The notes below the pieces were generated by a model. The model saw only the letters and a list, made by a program, of their open reading frames with translations, did no database searches and was not told the DNA's origin. DNA of 64,000 nucleotides from JANSWP01 sp041941305 (GTDB lineage Bacteria; Bacteroidota; Bacteroidia; Chitinophagales; Saprospiraceae): the NCBI GenBank assembly GCA_041941305.1, contig JBGTQJ010000001.1, positions 186,001 to 250,000 of the forward strand, in the 5' to 3' direction. Both the position numbers and the translations under genes were made by a program. The stretch's first letter is position 1; each line of letters begins with the position of its first letter. Positions 49,601 to 57,074 of the stretch are shown here, one piece after another.

Positions 49601-50214
49601 TCGACCAAAGGTGGTGCATTGGGTAAGCCTATATGGCGGGGCAACCATTGAAATAATAAATTTTGCGAACTAGATAATTGTAATTCCTCTCCACAAGCCG
49701 GAAGATTTAACATTGGAACCTCAATTCGCTGAAATAAACCGCCCACACAAGCCTGTTTGGAAATTGGAATGTCTCTTTGAACATCCATTACCTCCAGGCA
49801 AATCTGATTAAACCCCTCAGGCAATAAATTACTTGGCGTACCTCCATTGAGGCTAATCATTCGATTAAAGTCCAGGTAAGTCGCCAACTCCGAGCCAGTA
49901 ATCAACTCTGGGCTAAATTGAAAAATGGTCATCGGCATGGGCACATAATTCGGGTCAGTCATCATGATTTCCCGACCATTATTCTTTACGGTTATTCGAA
50001 AATAAATATCTCTACTGACATCTACAGGGTCATTCAAGGTCACCGTAAATATGATATCCTGTGAGCGGTCGCCTCCATAATCCGCCAATACCAGGGAGTG
50101 TGGGGGTATCAAGGTACCAGACACATGAACAGGAAAAACAGTTTGAGCAGAAGTTGAAATGAGGATTCCGAATAACAAATAAAATTCTATCAGGAAGGTC
50201 TTGCAATACTTCAT
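40654..50214 (-). CDS. Giant TANFOR-like secreted protein
   Basis: 3186 residues with a signal peptide (MKYCKTFLIEFYLLFGILISTSAQ). The N-terminus (VFPVHVSGTLIPPHSLVLADY, then FRITVKNNGREI) resembles the TANFOR domain known from Tannerella forsythia and other Bacteroidota surface proteins. A fibronectin-like segment follows (LLFQWLPRHIG ... YAWRVQAKDP, about 185-290). Most of the middle is long, beta-rich and unrecognised, with acidic stretches (DNNNNSNNDNEESEDDKKDKK near the centre) and an Ig-like part (PVNEGEDVNIFQNPAVSFSI). The last ~250 residues contain the YWDED ... FW module shared with the LamG giant. No T9SS sorting domain is seen. It is the second gene of the cluster, 85 bases after the outer-membrane barrel gene, so co-export or assembly with that barrel is a reasonable inference. 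Confidence 0.8.
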   Translation of the reverse strand: MKYCKTFLIEFYLLFGILISTSAQTVFPVHVSGTLIPPHSLVLADYGGDRSQDIIFTVTLNDPVDVSRDIYFRITVKNNGREIMMTDPNYVPMPMTIFQFSPELITGSELATYLDFNRMISLNGGTPSNLLPEGFNQICLEVMDVQRDIPISKQACVGGLFQRIEVPMLNLPACGEELQLSSSQNLLFQWLPRHIGLPNAPPLVEYEFTLVELLPGIQDPNDGFNSAIQIYQTTVFTPSLLYTEGEPLLEPFKNYAWRVQAKDPMGSDIFLNEGFSQICTFSYGSNGDDDQQAPPNCEANIVDYGPVNSSGIPGTMVVGETVNLGFFEMGIDNIEGLSNGYNGKGWIDVPFLKNRLKVDFKGVKLNEHGRVTQVERIVTKMDAPINIPQNGYTKQSLSNAVNQGLIDQLVNFITEERTVFTQGQPKETPIGLPLTFEKILTIDPSITVLEIEFTERTAVLSAVGRKRIVIDGKEEHLDFAGVDIPINPNGIAQSGTLELLNGYEIELDNKDRYQIFAGGNSTLSLNCLGFDEFNLDGSYIFDLNNLVEIDNPFQKVRAKFTSQTRDLSNFIASIEDLPNVELPKMPGYVFNLNKGELDLSMSENIEGLQPIKNYEAEITTGWRGILFKEVEMKLPESMNFGAQLTLPSLNSDNSLYDMKGLYSNLKAQFLLKLEEGRVHDWPFSINLLSVVVTESELDNSSLIGKIKVPILDTPIDYVGTMTVNSNQGPSLVLKLDTLHTQNGMSLWNAMIEFDDKNEINIVSREINGNLTLIPGASLSGKISLAIDPDTFKEKMRGDKEARLKRVRTALGYEEGEAIDLSFDKIGIEGLVIDPLLPFEERYELESFEKDRKVRIGVKEFPLNSMGLISEIEDNKELLGLNLIVKSDENLISITIWAIKDGDGYLLESIEIETSIFDCDCASIELKEGSGGMLPYDEMGITYHHGPNVGGYEGEDGLNSDFAGFTYDGSTLTISYLGDLKLNINNDGNKITAKTKTLAGQDVGNIQLDKQGLIPGLNLNGFTVSNSFMSDLGQHNSNFTGDLPYDITELIPNFLAAYYNETDNPFPDNAKLLLAGFEVEKDAEAALAKLLLVVDQEDSDDYLVFGAGEVKLKPNLVGFEHLYLYLLHDLENTSDSRLPFTYKKSYSNEADEGSYAYIKCEGFMHYNVQSQYLAPYGVENGSTGCFASYTSDTKIYQMRPPEDIQADQEEQGSGESSCRAMLTRQLTVPFTINGNNLESFIAKIGVLKDDMPFIINQFDVAFFYINEGYVDYSDSEEGWASETDKPTNLVSNKFKGLYFKKLDMCLIGIMQGTAEGNDRTPRRIPIENFGYTNSNGIYGSVEKTDVVEEGDIGGWDVKIDLLKFGMDANIARTDFNTDILKGVTWDNNSPNSAVVMQGQIRLPIVDNTEENFMKFDMGLTFSIGSNAPLAYMFIKESEQGKGFDMGMWKAKMFLCTDKSTPAAQITMELGNESKGNYFFESEFEPYADMNGYFEFDFSPSDPDPETGLPDPESFNPGFFLPKLTFEGFKINNPEKQSDCTAESAVIKGVKNLTVKAFGFTVNPLHSTCNVNLNGSLADNNNNSNNDNEESEDDKKDKKPGFQGLPFSLSDIKFNCVVGDDEKAAYKISFFLQINLIGKPEEGKNYVFKSGSDDENKDEEKTNDSQTKSDTELVASGVFGIVGKPTEDGKQFELDKFVVEAITVDAAYKFFELKGGFVCFNKDAVYGTGLKGYIGAKFGRGFAAAIEFDVLFQTGKTFYNDAISNVGPDEYYYFFIDGQFIATHGVLLKPPVFFHGLGGGFRYNMVPEDNFPDDESYAAFMVNQGQKNVGEPDYDSAILPKGHSLEDELRPGQSLSGTVYKPRPSTLGFSAKTVLSINNGGQLAWGDLEVGMTFTTDKFAIYSIDAVANIYLKVQKEDGSPGDVGDTDNAAGTGTATAQVNFEKGFASLVANFQYSYPPPSQSSGGGFSLDADGNGYLLFLFKDAAEGTGLPIAEEGEWQIKMGTPIEPGLKMELKFNDITLREMGAYFQAGHALDPMPRISEVVPEWDTEDAMQPREGNSSINWAQGNGVAFGANFKIPDKTYEFLIFRARIYAGAGFDVGLQHYEPEFVKNLGCGDPDGNFGINNWYAKGQAYGYFRGVLEMNIDLFFYQGWFTLFDVYAAAVLQAELPNPTWMRAMIKGRFSVLNGAITGDVNFKLEVGERCSDSGNPVASFPVIEDVVPVNEGEDVNIFQNPAVSFSIPIEKIITITEYDDDGSSTVRTFKPYLKDITLNEKEGGNNANGTITYAEDWYSASLELEELLQPKTDYQLRVRVGWKENEGSGWKDFLYNDEIYYEERNISFKTGPRPDVIVKEALDYQAPGFRQRYWHKHYAVPELVFKHEGWDYLFAENSTKLKEVMKEQDKDTDGIPDDIPLIYTLQVTEYDTEGNHSNSYSFPLGKYPGSDGIKEVAVVTFFQFRSFKIPYVEIQNTSGKVVEYTQLNNIDLIKKGLYELEISRSPAPGYLSSATTSQSEGDVQLTGGSINSEDGSLTRKVTNLEPIDQSGSELFKTLYRYEFAVSEYDNLADKLVDVQRLILPGITKDDYGHPEENKMNKLGTITKGKDSYLALKSPESFDEYDQARITKNLKIYSPRLLSGRIYSPWSTMVEKGETIGIGDLDENFYKETSTVKFSLFRKLIPLAAWECHWEDYDPEEWGVGWLTESGSFSFSTEVNQSYGGSMESWLTFTKLMLQPYYETPGWAHKIKFNNDLLTKAKHLTNDEISSKKVKPVEIKNTIEHMDMGNNYWDMALENGSKRILKNQTYLAKSFPFLFNVGINHGDCESESQPYRPTLNEIDGYDLDYAKHITSKWRFPKLNQWQGFTEELSEEDRKYAPYIEIIHREESSSVSPSSPEMEEDEDTKYHVKVTNNQLSIHYLDYINTLEAVGVYDEQDRLIFYWDEDVDEDHEYLFTSSTGQLAFKDINYEPTFKGDGAILGSDISSGTIRARFQDGIFEKTFINSSEEQYLVKNEDATLTDYPLFRAIFNDNDKTFLLEQIVSNETPQILDLTMYRPDHKRLVLMKFKAALGGPSGEVYKNDFTEYLNGVPSQQYPVDIAERYGNIVYNITKRPNAPIFKSKTSIGLIPDVELPEMTYGHEYKIYLKTKDGEEILTLDSNEFWKRSKQTFLQTGFIQQIEACKFVPPPTSND

Positions 50215-50299
50215 TTGACCGTGGTTTTTCTTTTTTTATTACCGTTTTTTAGGTTTTTTATCAAAAAATAGAAGAGAGAAATAACTAAATCTTAGGAAA

Positions 50300-52129
50300 C
50301 TAGTCCCCTGGTGGTTTTTTATCTTTTTTAAATTCGGGTTGCCAGGCGAAATTGTAACGAACTCCCAGGGTTCCAATGACTTCAGTTATGGATTCTTCAT
50401 TGCCTGTATCGTCCGATTTTTGGCGATTCATTAAGCTGTAATTTAGATTGAGCGACAAAGGATCACTTATTTTATAATTCATCCGCAAGCGCAGATTCAG
50501 GGTAGCATTCTCAATATTCGTTATCGTTTCAACGGAGGCTTTGAAATAATTTACGTTCAATCCAAGATTCAATTTGTTTTCCAAAAATGATTTTGAAACA
50601 CCACCTCCTAGTCCCCATCGATTCACATCCATTTGGGCTAATTGATTTTGATTATAATTTGCATTAGCGGTAAAATTCCAGCCCGTTTCGGAGAGTGTAT
50701 AGACATACCCTAGATTTGCGTTAAACATTTTGGATTCGGCACTTTGTTGTGGATCTTCCATGTCGTCCACCACACTTTGGACAGCAGTTGCAAGTGTAAA
50801 GGTGTGTTGGTTACCGCTTTCACCTTCGATAGCATAACTAGCATTTGCACCTAAGTCCTGTGTAACTACTACTACATTTAAAGAGTCTAATTCAAGGTCG
50901 AAAACGAATTCGATATCTGAACTGTAATTCGAATAATTCAGTCCCAGGTTAAATTTGTCTTTTGTATAGTTAATGTTTCCGGAGCCAATAAATCGCGTTA
51001 GTGTGGAAGCTTTCGAATTATCCAAATTATCCTGCTGAACCCCGGCACTCACAGCAATTTGGACTGCTTGATTGAATAAAGACCAACTTGCATTTCCAGC
51101 AATATCTTCAATATCATTGTTGAAAAAATAAGCACCCAATGACTTATAATCCGGATCAATCCGACGATATTTCAAACCCAAATTATAACCCTGCCCAGCA
51201 TAATCTACACTCGTTTCCAAAGCATTACTGTAAATAGTATTTTGCCTTCCGTCTAATAAGAAGGCTGGATGTGGAAATTGATTAGCAGCAGGTGCATCGC
51301 TGATGTCAGGCGTTAAAGCACTATTTGCATAGTCAACCATAAGGCTAAACTTTTCAAAAAATGTCTTTTGTGCCTTTATTCCAATGACTAAATTTTCGTT
51401 TACAAAAACCTCCTGTGGTATGGGTTCAGGAATTGAATTTTCATCATCCCAACCATTAAAGATCATAAAATCAATAAATTCAGATTCGGATCCATAGCCC
51501 AGTTTTACCCCCCACCCCATTCTTTGAAAAACAGGGAGATTTGGTTCCAAAAGAGATAAATCCTGTGGTTCCGCTTTTGCTAACCTTCCATACATTGCCG
51601 CTAATCGTATATTGCCTGGATTCAACTCCACCCCACCTCCTAGATATGTCAGATTCGATAAAGTAAACTGCGAAAAAGTCATGTTTCGATGCCCTGCATG
51701 CAGTTTTAGCCATTTATAATAAGGGCTAAATCCAATCCGATTGAAACGATTAGTAACATTGTCCTTTACTGGTGGCAAGCCAGGTGCCTGAGGCTTTGTG
51801 ACCTCCAACTGATTGAGACTAATCAAAGCCGAAAACGGGATGTTTAACTTGTAAATACTAATGTTAGCATTCGCATTCAAAATCCAATAAAAAGGTGGTT
51901 GTCGATTATCTGTACCCCACGCATTATAGGTTCTTGCATTCAATCCCAGTCCTCCGTTCAAAACAAAAGGGTCGCCCAAATCAGTAAAATCGGAAAATAA
52001 TCCCTTTACGTATTTAGCCCAGAAGCTTTTTGAGCCCAATTCTTCCACATTTTCAAAATCACTCACTTGTTGAGCCGTTATCAAAAAAGGGCTAAGCATG
52101 AAAAACAGTATTAAGTATTTTTTCTTCAT
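50300..52129 (-). CDS. Outer-membrane beta-barrel protein heading the giant surface cluster
   Basis: About 609 residues from MKKKYLILFFMLSPFLITAQ, a clean signal peptide; ten more codons are open upstream. After a short periplasmic N-terminus (VSDFENVEELGSKSFWAKYV), the rest consists of many amphipathic strands characteristic of a large outer-membrane barrel: INLGLNYSNYSSDIEFVF-like strands, YNLGLKYRRIDPDYKS, LNLGLNVNYFKASVETI, LSLNLNYSLMNRQKSDD. It ends in IGTLGVRYNFAWQPEFKKDKKPPGD. No plug or TonB box is evident. It heads the four-gene minus-strand cluster (gaps of 85, about 105 and about 70 bases) and could anchor or export the giant partners. Confidence 0.78.
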   Translation of the reverse strand: MKKKYLILFFMLSPFLITAQQVSDFENVEELGSKSFWAKYVKGLFSDFTDLGDPFVLNGGLGLNARTYNAWGTDNRQPPFYWILNANANISIYKLNIPFSALISLNQLEVTKPQAPGLPPVKDNVTNRFNRIGFSPYYKWLKLHAGHRNMTFSQFTLSNLTYLGGGVELNPGNIRLAAMYGRLAKAEPQDLSLLEPNLPVFQRMGWGVKLGYGSESEFIDFMIFNGWDDENSIPEPIPQEVFVNENLVIGIKAQKTFFEKFSLMVDYANSALTPDISDAPAANQFPHPAFLLDGRQNTIYSNALETSVDYAGQGYNLGLKYRRIDPDYKSLGAYFFNNDIEDIAGNASWSLFNQAVQIAVSAGVQQDNLDNSKASTLTRFIGSGNINYTKDKFNLGLNYSNYSSDIEFVFDLELDSLNVVVVTQDLGANASYAIEGESGNQHTFTLATAVQSVVDDMEDPQQSAESKMFNANLGYVYTLSETGWNFTANANYNQNQLAQMDVNRWGLGGGVSKSFLENKLNLGLNVNYFKASVETITNIENATLNLRLRMNYKISDPLSLNLNYSLMNRQKSDDTGNEESITEVIGTLGVRYNFAWQPEFKKDKKPPGD

Positions 52130-53083
52130 ACCCAAAGGATTTAGGATTTGGGTATTCACAACAAGGGTGAATTCCCAATCACAAATGCTTATGAAATAGC
52201 CGAGCTATTGCACAAAAAAATTGGTAGTAATTATTAGAAAATCAAGAAAAAAGTTATTAAATATCGGAAGCCACGTTTCTGTAGTTTTTGGGATAAAGCC
52301 AAAACAAATCTAATAAAAAATTAAAAACTTAATAGTTTTTACCAATTTTTTATAGACATGAAAAAATTTACTATTTATAAAACTATAAACTGCCTTGAGT
52401 TAAATCCATTAAAAAATTAACAACTAAAATTCGTCCATATGTTTCTATCAGTAAAAAAAAACATATGGTAAGGAAATGTCAGCTAACCTATCTTTAATAC
52501 TTGGCAACAAAAACATTGGTTATCGTACTTTGCGATGACATGTTGTTCGCATAATTTTGCAAACTTAGGCGGACTATTTGCTCCTTTACAACGAGCTAGG
52601 ACGGGTTGTTCTAATTCAATAAAAGGTAAAATCTCGTCAAAGACGAGAACATCCTTCGTTTAAAAATTGAAAATTTTAACGAACATACTTTGTTTAAAAA
52701 ATTCAGCTTGCCCCTTTGGGCAGGGGTGATTGGTTCTAAAAATATGCTCTGTGATTTTTTTCAAATTCAAGTTCAAGACCAAGTTCAAGCCCAAGAATTG
52801 AAATTGAACTTGGTCTTGAACTTGAACTTTCAGGAATTTAGAAGAAAAAAACCTGCATAATCCTTTAGCACATCATGAAAATTATAGAACCAATCAACCC
52901 TGCCCTTTGGGGGATGATACATGTTTGTTTTCCGTTGTTAAGCAGATTTTTGCTTCGTTACTTTCCAATACAGAAAGTGATTTTATATTGATTTTCAATT
53001 ATTTAGAACTAATCAGATACAAATAGGGTACAATTTTTCATGCTTAATTGAATGTGTATTTAAAATTGGTTTATTCAACAATG
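52130..53083. other. Long intergenic region between surface cluster and CRISPR array
   Basis: About 950 bases of AT-rich DNA with no convincing gene. It must contain the minus-strand promoter of the surface cluster. It holds palindromic element copy B (52718-52905) and a short hairpin (ctcgtc/gacgag, about 52634-52648). A 42-codon frame at 52535-52663 is not supported as a gene. Confidence 0.5.
52718..52905. mobile_element. Palindromic MITE-like element, copy B
   Basis: The ends gggcaggggtgattggttct (from 52718) and the inverted copy ending at 52905 match over 21 bases with one mismatch. The core aagttcaagaccaagttcaa (52769-52788) pairs perfectly with 52804-52823. It is related to copy A at 28691-28853 by its ends, its caagtt-rich palindrome and its flanking motif. 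Copies A and B lie on either side of the four-gene surface cluster. Confidence 0.65.
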
Positions 53084-55414
53084 TTTAATATCCCCATCAT
53101 CTACAGTGTAGTTGAAAAACTCATGGAATAAAAATTTGTTGTCGTGAGTCATCAACTACAATGCCCATCTTTTGCAGCGCGGTTGGAAAAGTGTTTTTTG
53201 TATTCTTTAACCATTCATTGTGATGTTACAATGCCCATCTCTTGCAGACTGGTTGGAAAGCCAAAATCCTCACGTGATCTATAACTACATATATGTTACA
53301 ATGCCCATCTCTTGCAGACTGGTTGGAAAGTAAACAGCTAGTGAAACGCTTCTCCTCGCTGGTTTTGTTACAATGCCCATCTCTTGCAGACTGGTTGGAA
53401 AGTTGACGTGAAAACGTTATTTATTTTGGGGTTAAATAAGGTTACAATGCCCATCTCTTGCAGACTGGTTGGAAAGTATTGCAGTTAATAGGATAAGCTC
53501 AGATCATTAAGGTTACAATGCCCATCTCTTGCAGACTGGTTGGAAAGTTTCGAAATGGTTCTTGCCTCTTATGACAGAGGATGTTACAATGCCCATCTCT
53601 TGCAGACTGGTTGGAAAGTGCTATTTATGTGTCCTACCAGGACATTGTAAAAGTTACAATGCCCATCTCTTGCAGACTGGTTGGAAAGAAAAATGCGAAC
53701 ATATTAACTGCCCTAGTGTTGCAAGTTACAATGCCCATCTCTTGCAGACTGGTTGGAAAGGTTAATTTCCTTGATAACCCTTTAAGTTCAACGAGTTACA
53801 ATGCCCATCTCTTGCAGACTGGTTGGAAAGCGCCACATAAAAAGCATAGCACTAGCAAGTTAGAAAAAGTTACAATGCCCATCTCTTGCAGACTGGTTGG
53901 AAAGCAGGGGTTTTCTTCTTATTTATTCTCCTTTTATCGTGTTACAATGCCCATCTCTTGCAGACTGGTTGGAAAGATTTATGACTAGCTCTAAACAATA
54001 GGCGGTTTTCGTTACAATGCCCATCTCTTGCAGACTGGTTGGAAAGTTTAAATTAGGCGATAATTTTGATGCTTGTTGAGGTTACAATGCCCATCTCTTG
54101 CAGACTGGTTGGAAAGTCGAAACAAAAGCTTGATGAAGAAAAACTTAGTTGTTACAATGCCCATCTCTTGCAGACTGGTTGGAAAGTCTTTGAAAATTTT
54201 CCCTTGAAATTTTCCCTTGTTGTTACAATGCCCATCTCTTGCAGACTGGTTGGAAAGTTCATAGTTGATTTTTTTTTCATAAAAAAATTCCACGTTACAA
54301 TGCCCATCTCTTGCAGACTGGTTGGAAAGATCTATTTATTCCAGATAGAGGAACCCTTTGCCAGGTTACAATGCCCATCTCTTGCAGACTGGTTGGAAAG
54401 CCCTCCTCGGACCCTAAGTTTGCCTGTCCGCTTCACGTTACAATGCCCATCTCTTGCAGACTGGTTGGAAAGTGGGCTGCCAATATTCCAACAACCCCTT
54501 GCCAGACGTTACAATGCCCATCTCTTGCAGACTGGTTGGAAAGAACACAATAAACAATGGCCACATTGCCTGCTGAAACGTTACAATGCCCATCTCTTGC
54601 AGACTGGTTGGAAAGTTGCCCAGACGAGCGACGATTGATCTGCCTGTTATCTGTTACAATGCCCATCTCTTGCAGACTGGTTGGAAAGGTGCAACAAACA
54701 AATGAGAGTTTTTTTCACCTCCAGGTTACAATGCCCATCTCTTGCAGACTGGTTGGAAAGTGATTATAATTTGTTAATAGTAACCGAGTCAGGAACTGTT
54801 ACAATGCCCATCTCTTGCAGACTGGTTGGAAAGTAGAACTTAAACCGTACTCCCAAAACCAAATGGAGGTTACAATGCCCATCTCTTGCAGACTGGTTGG
54901 AAAGTATAACATTTTTTACCCAGTTGTGAGGGCTAACTCGTTACAATGCCCATCTCTTGCAGACTGGTTGGAAAGCGCTGATTTATGCACGCAAGTGCCT
55001 TAACAATTTGAGAGAGTTACAATGCCCATCTCTTGCAGACTGGTTGGAAAGAACTAGTTCTCTTTCTTATCCTAATTCGTTGTTAGAAGTTACAATGCCC
55101 ATCTCTTGCAGACTGGTTGGAAAGTAGATTGAATTCCTTTTTTTGGGGGGGGCAATTTTTTGTTACAATGCCCATCTCTTGCAGACTGGTTGGAAAGTTC
55201 TCATAGTATGTTTGTTTAAATTAACTCTCTTGTGGTTACAATGCCCATCTCTTGCAGACTGGTTGGAAAGCACAAAAGTTCGTTTTTTTCAAGGAGTCAC
55301 TGTTTGTTACAATGCCCATCTCTTGCAGACTGGTTGGAAAGTATGGTTTTTCATTATTTTCGCACTTTGTACAATATAGTTACAATGCCCATCTCTTGCA
55401 GACTGGTTGGAAAG
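53084..55414 (-). CRISPR. CRISPR array 1, 33 repeats of 36 bp
   Basis: On the plus strand the repeat starts gttacaatgcccatctct and ends tgcagactggttggaaag (36 bp). Thirty-one near-identical copies run from 53225 to 55414, with spacers of about 34-38 bp. Two decayed copies lie at the left: 53155-53190, and 53084-53119 (26 of 36 positions match the array 2 repeat), each followed by a normal-length spacer. Decay at the left and a conserved leader at the right show transcription on the minus strand. The crRNA-sense repeat then ends in ATTGTAAC, like the AUUGAAAC-type 8-nt 5' tags of type III crRNAs. The repeat differs from that of array 2 at three positions (17, 24, 25). Confidence 0.97.
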
Positions 55415-55660
55415 ACATAAAAATACTAATATGATAGCAATGGCAAGGGTCCTAGGGGAAATATTGAGCGCAAAAAGTGTTAAAGAATTCTTAAAAATAT
55501 TGACTGAAAAGCCAGGAATTCAATACATAGGTTGATTTTTCCAATGTTTAAGCGCAAAATTTCACAACTGATTATCAAAGAGTTGTGTAAACTTTATTTG
55601 GTTTTTGTCGATTTTTAAATTTGGGACGTTCAGACAAAATTTTTAATATTTGAGCGCAAA
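55415..55660 (-). promoter_or_regulatory. Leader of CRISPR array 1
   Basis: The sequence directly after the last repeat (acataaaaatactaatatga, continuing tagcaatg) is also found beside array 2. Further motifs recur at nearly the same distances in both leaders: gagcgcaaa at +52, (t/g)(a/g)agcgcaaaa at about +134 and gggacgtt at about +208. A third gagcgcaaa at about 55653 is unique to this leader. It should hold the array promoter and adaptation signals. It is divergent from cas1 (start 55944), so the interval to 55943 is shared control DNA; two small hairpins, gggttt/aaaccc (55893-55909) and cagattt/aaatctg (55922-55938), lie in the presumed cas1 leader. Confidence 0.75.
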
Positions 55661-55943
55661 AACAAGGTGCCTGCTTTTAATGATTTGCAACTTTGTTCAA
55701 CCAACCTTTTTTTTGTATTGGATTTGGCTTGTCACGCTCCACGAATATATGAATCACCTAAGCAAATCACATTATCCCATTAAATCCTACCACAAATAAT
55801 AAACGAAAAACAACGATAAGGCTGACCTGACATAATCTCATGAAAAAATTAGGAAACTAATAAACGTAATCGTTGAATAAACGTGGAGTAATGGGTTTTG
55901 CCTAAACCCTACTTCCGTTTTCAGATTTAAAAAATCTGTAATC

Positions 55944-57008
55944 ATGGATATTTTCCTGGACAGCTATGGCACAAAACTAAAAGTAAAAAATGGACTTTTC
56001 GAAATATCTTATTTCGATGGATCGGATAGATTGAAAAAGATCCAGCATGCTCCAGCTGAAGTAGAAAGCATTTGGATGAGTAACCACGCTATGATTTCCA
56101 CTTTTGCCATGGAGCTGGCTATCAATAATGGAATTGATGTTGTTTTGACTGACAAATACGGTCACCCAAAGGCTCGTCTAAATCCAATACGCCCGAATAG
56201 TACCAGTTTGATCCAAAAATCCCAGGCCTACATTAGCATTAATCCTATGGCTCTCAAATATGTAAAGGCTTGGGTTTTGATTAAACTCCATAACCAGATT
56301 CAGTTCTTGACAAAACTAAAGTCTTATCGAAGCAAAGAGAAAAAGAAGTTATTGAGTCAACAGATTGAAAAGATCAGGAAATTAAGAGCCGAAGTTGATG
56401 CTATTGAAGATCAACCATTGCCTCAGGTAGCCAATAAAATAAGGGGTTTGGAAGGGGTTTCTGCAAGAGTGTTTTTTACCTCACTTTCGGAATTATTGCC
56501 AGAACGGTATCGTTTTCACAAAAGAACTCGACGACCTGCAAAGGATCCTTTCAATGCATTTCTGAATTACTCCTATGCTATTTTGTACAATTGGGTAGAG
56601 GTGGCTCTAGTCAAAGCAGGACTCAATCCGTATCTAGGATTCTTGCACCGCGACGAATACCATTTCAAAAGTATGGTTTATGATTTTGTAGAACCCTACC
56701 GAATCATCATGGTACGTATTGTATTCAGGCTCTTTTCTGGAAAAAAGATCAATGTGGTTAAGCATGTAGCTAAAGCTGGAGGAGGAATCGTTTTGACCGC
56801 ATCAGGGAAAAAACTGCTCTTGTCAAAGATAAATGCGACTTTTCTCAGAAAAAAGATTCCCTATGGTGAATTGAATCTCAAACAAGACCAAATACTGCTA
56901 AGAGATGCCAGGAAGTTTGCACAATCATTGATAAGGGATATGAAAAATATTGAAAAAACCCTAGTCCCGGAGCAAGAAAAAGAAATGGAATATCCCGAAC
57001 TGGTTTAA
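55944..57008 (+). CDS. cas1: CRISPR-associated endonuclease/integrase Cas1
   Basis: 354 residues, usual Cas1 length. Cas1 with Cas2 integrates new spacers at the leader end of the array. The N-terminal beta domain (MDIFLDSYGTKLKVKNGLFE, ESIWMSNHAMISTFAMELA) is followed by the helical catalytic domain. Expected metal ligands are present: Glu170 in GLEGVSARVFF, His235 in YLGFLHRDEYH and Glu250 in YDFVEPYR. The overall form resembles type III/I Cas1 and carries no fused reverse transcriptase or Cas6. It begins a cas1-cas2-RT operon (gaps 66 and 11 bases) and faces away from array 1. Confidence 0.96.
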   Translation: MDIFLDSYGTKLKVKNGLFEISYFDGSDRLKKIQHAPAEVESIWMSNHAMISTFAMELAINNGIDVVLTDKYGHPKARLNPIRPNSTSLIQKSQAYISINPMALKYVKAWVLIKLHNQIQFLTKLKSYRSKEKKKLLSQQIEKIRKLRAEVDAIEDQPLPQVANKIRGLEGVSARVFFTSLSELLPERYRFHKRTRRPAKDPFNAFLNYSYAILYNWVEVALVKAGLNPYLGFLHRDEYHFKSMVYDFVEPYRIIMVRIVFRLFSGKKINVVKHVAKAGGGIVLTASGKKLLLSKINATFLRKKIPYGELNLKQDQILLRDARKFAQSLIRDMKNIEKTLVPEQEKEMEYPELV

Positions 57009-57074
57009 TTAGGTCTTTATAATTTCTAATCTATTGGAGGATATCAGCCCTGTCAATAACAATAAATATTCGTC

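Noticed and set aside
52535..52663. 42-codon frame MTCCSHNFANLGG... in the gap between the surface cluster and array 1
   Set aside because: Too short, no recognisable family and no clear ribosome-binding site; not enough to call a gene.
53084..55414. Possibility that the arrays belong to a type VI-B or type II-C system, both common in Bacteroidota
   Set aside because: The repeat does not look like Cas13b or Cas9 repeats. No tracrRNA-like anti-repeat, cas9 or cas13 is visible. The ATTGTAAC end, RT and CARF-HEPN gene favour type III.
53529..55434. Several plus- and minus-strand open frames with repeating CRLVGK, NAHLLQTGWK or SNQSARDGHCN peptides
   Set aside because: They are translations of the 36-bp CRISPR repeat, whose unit length keeps frames open. 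They are not genes.
55415..55443. The conserved sequence after the last repeat of each array as a shared oldest spacer at the trailer end
   Set aside because: Conservation continues as phased motifs for over 200 bp and the decayed repeats are at the opposite ends, so this side is the leader.
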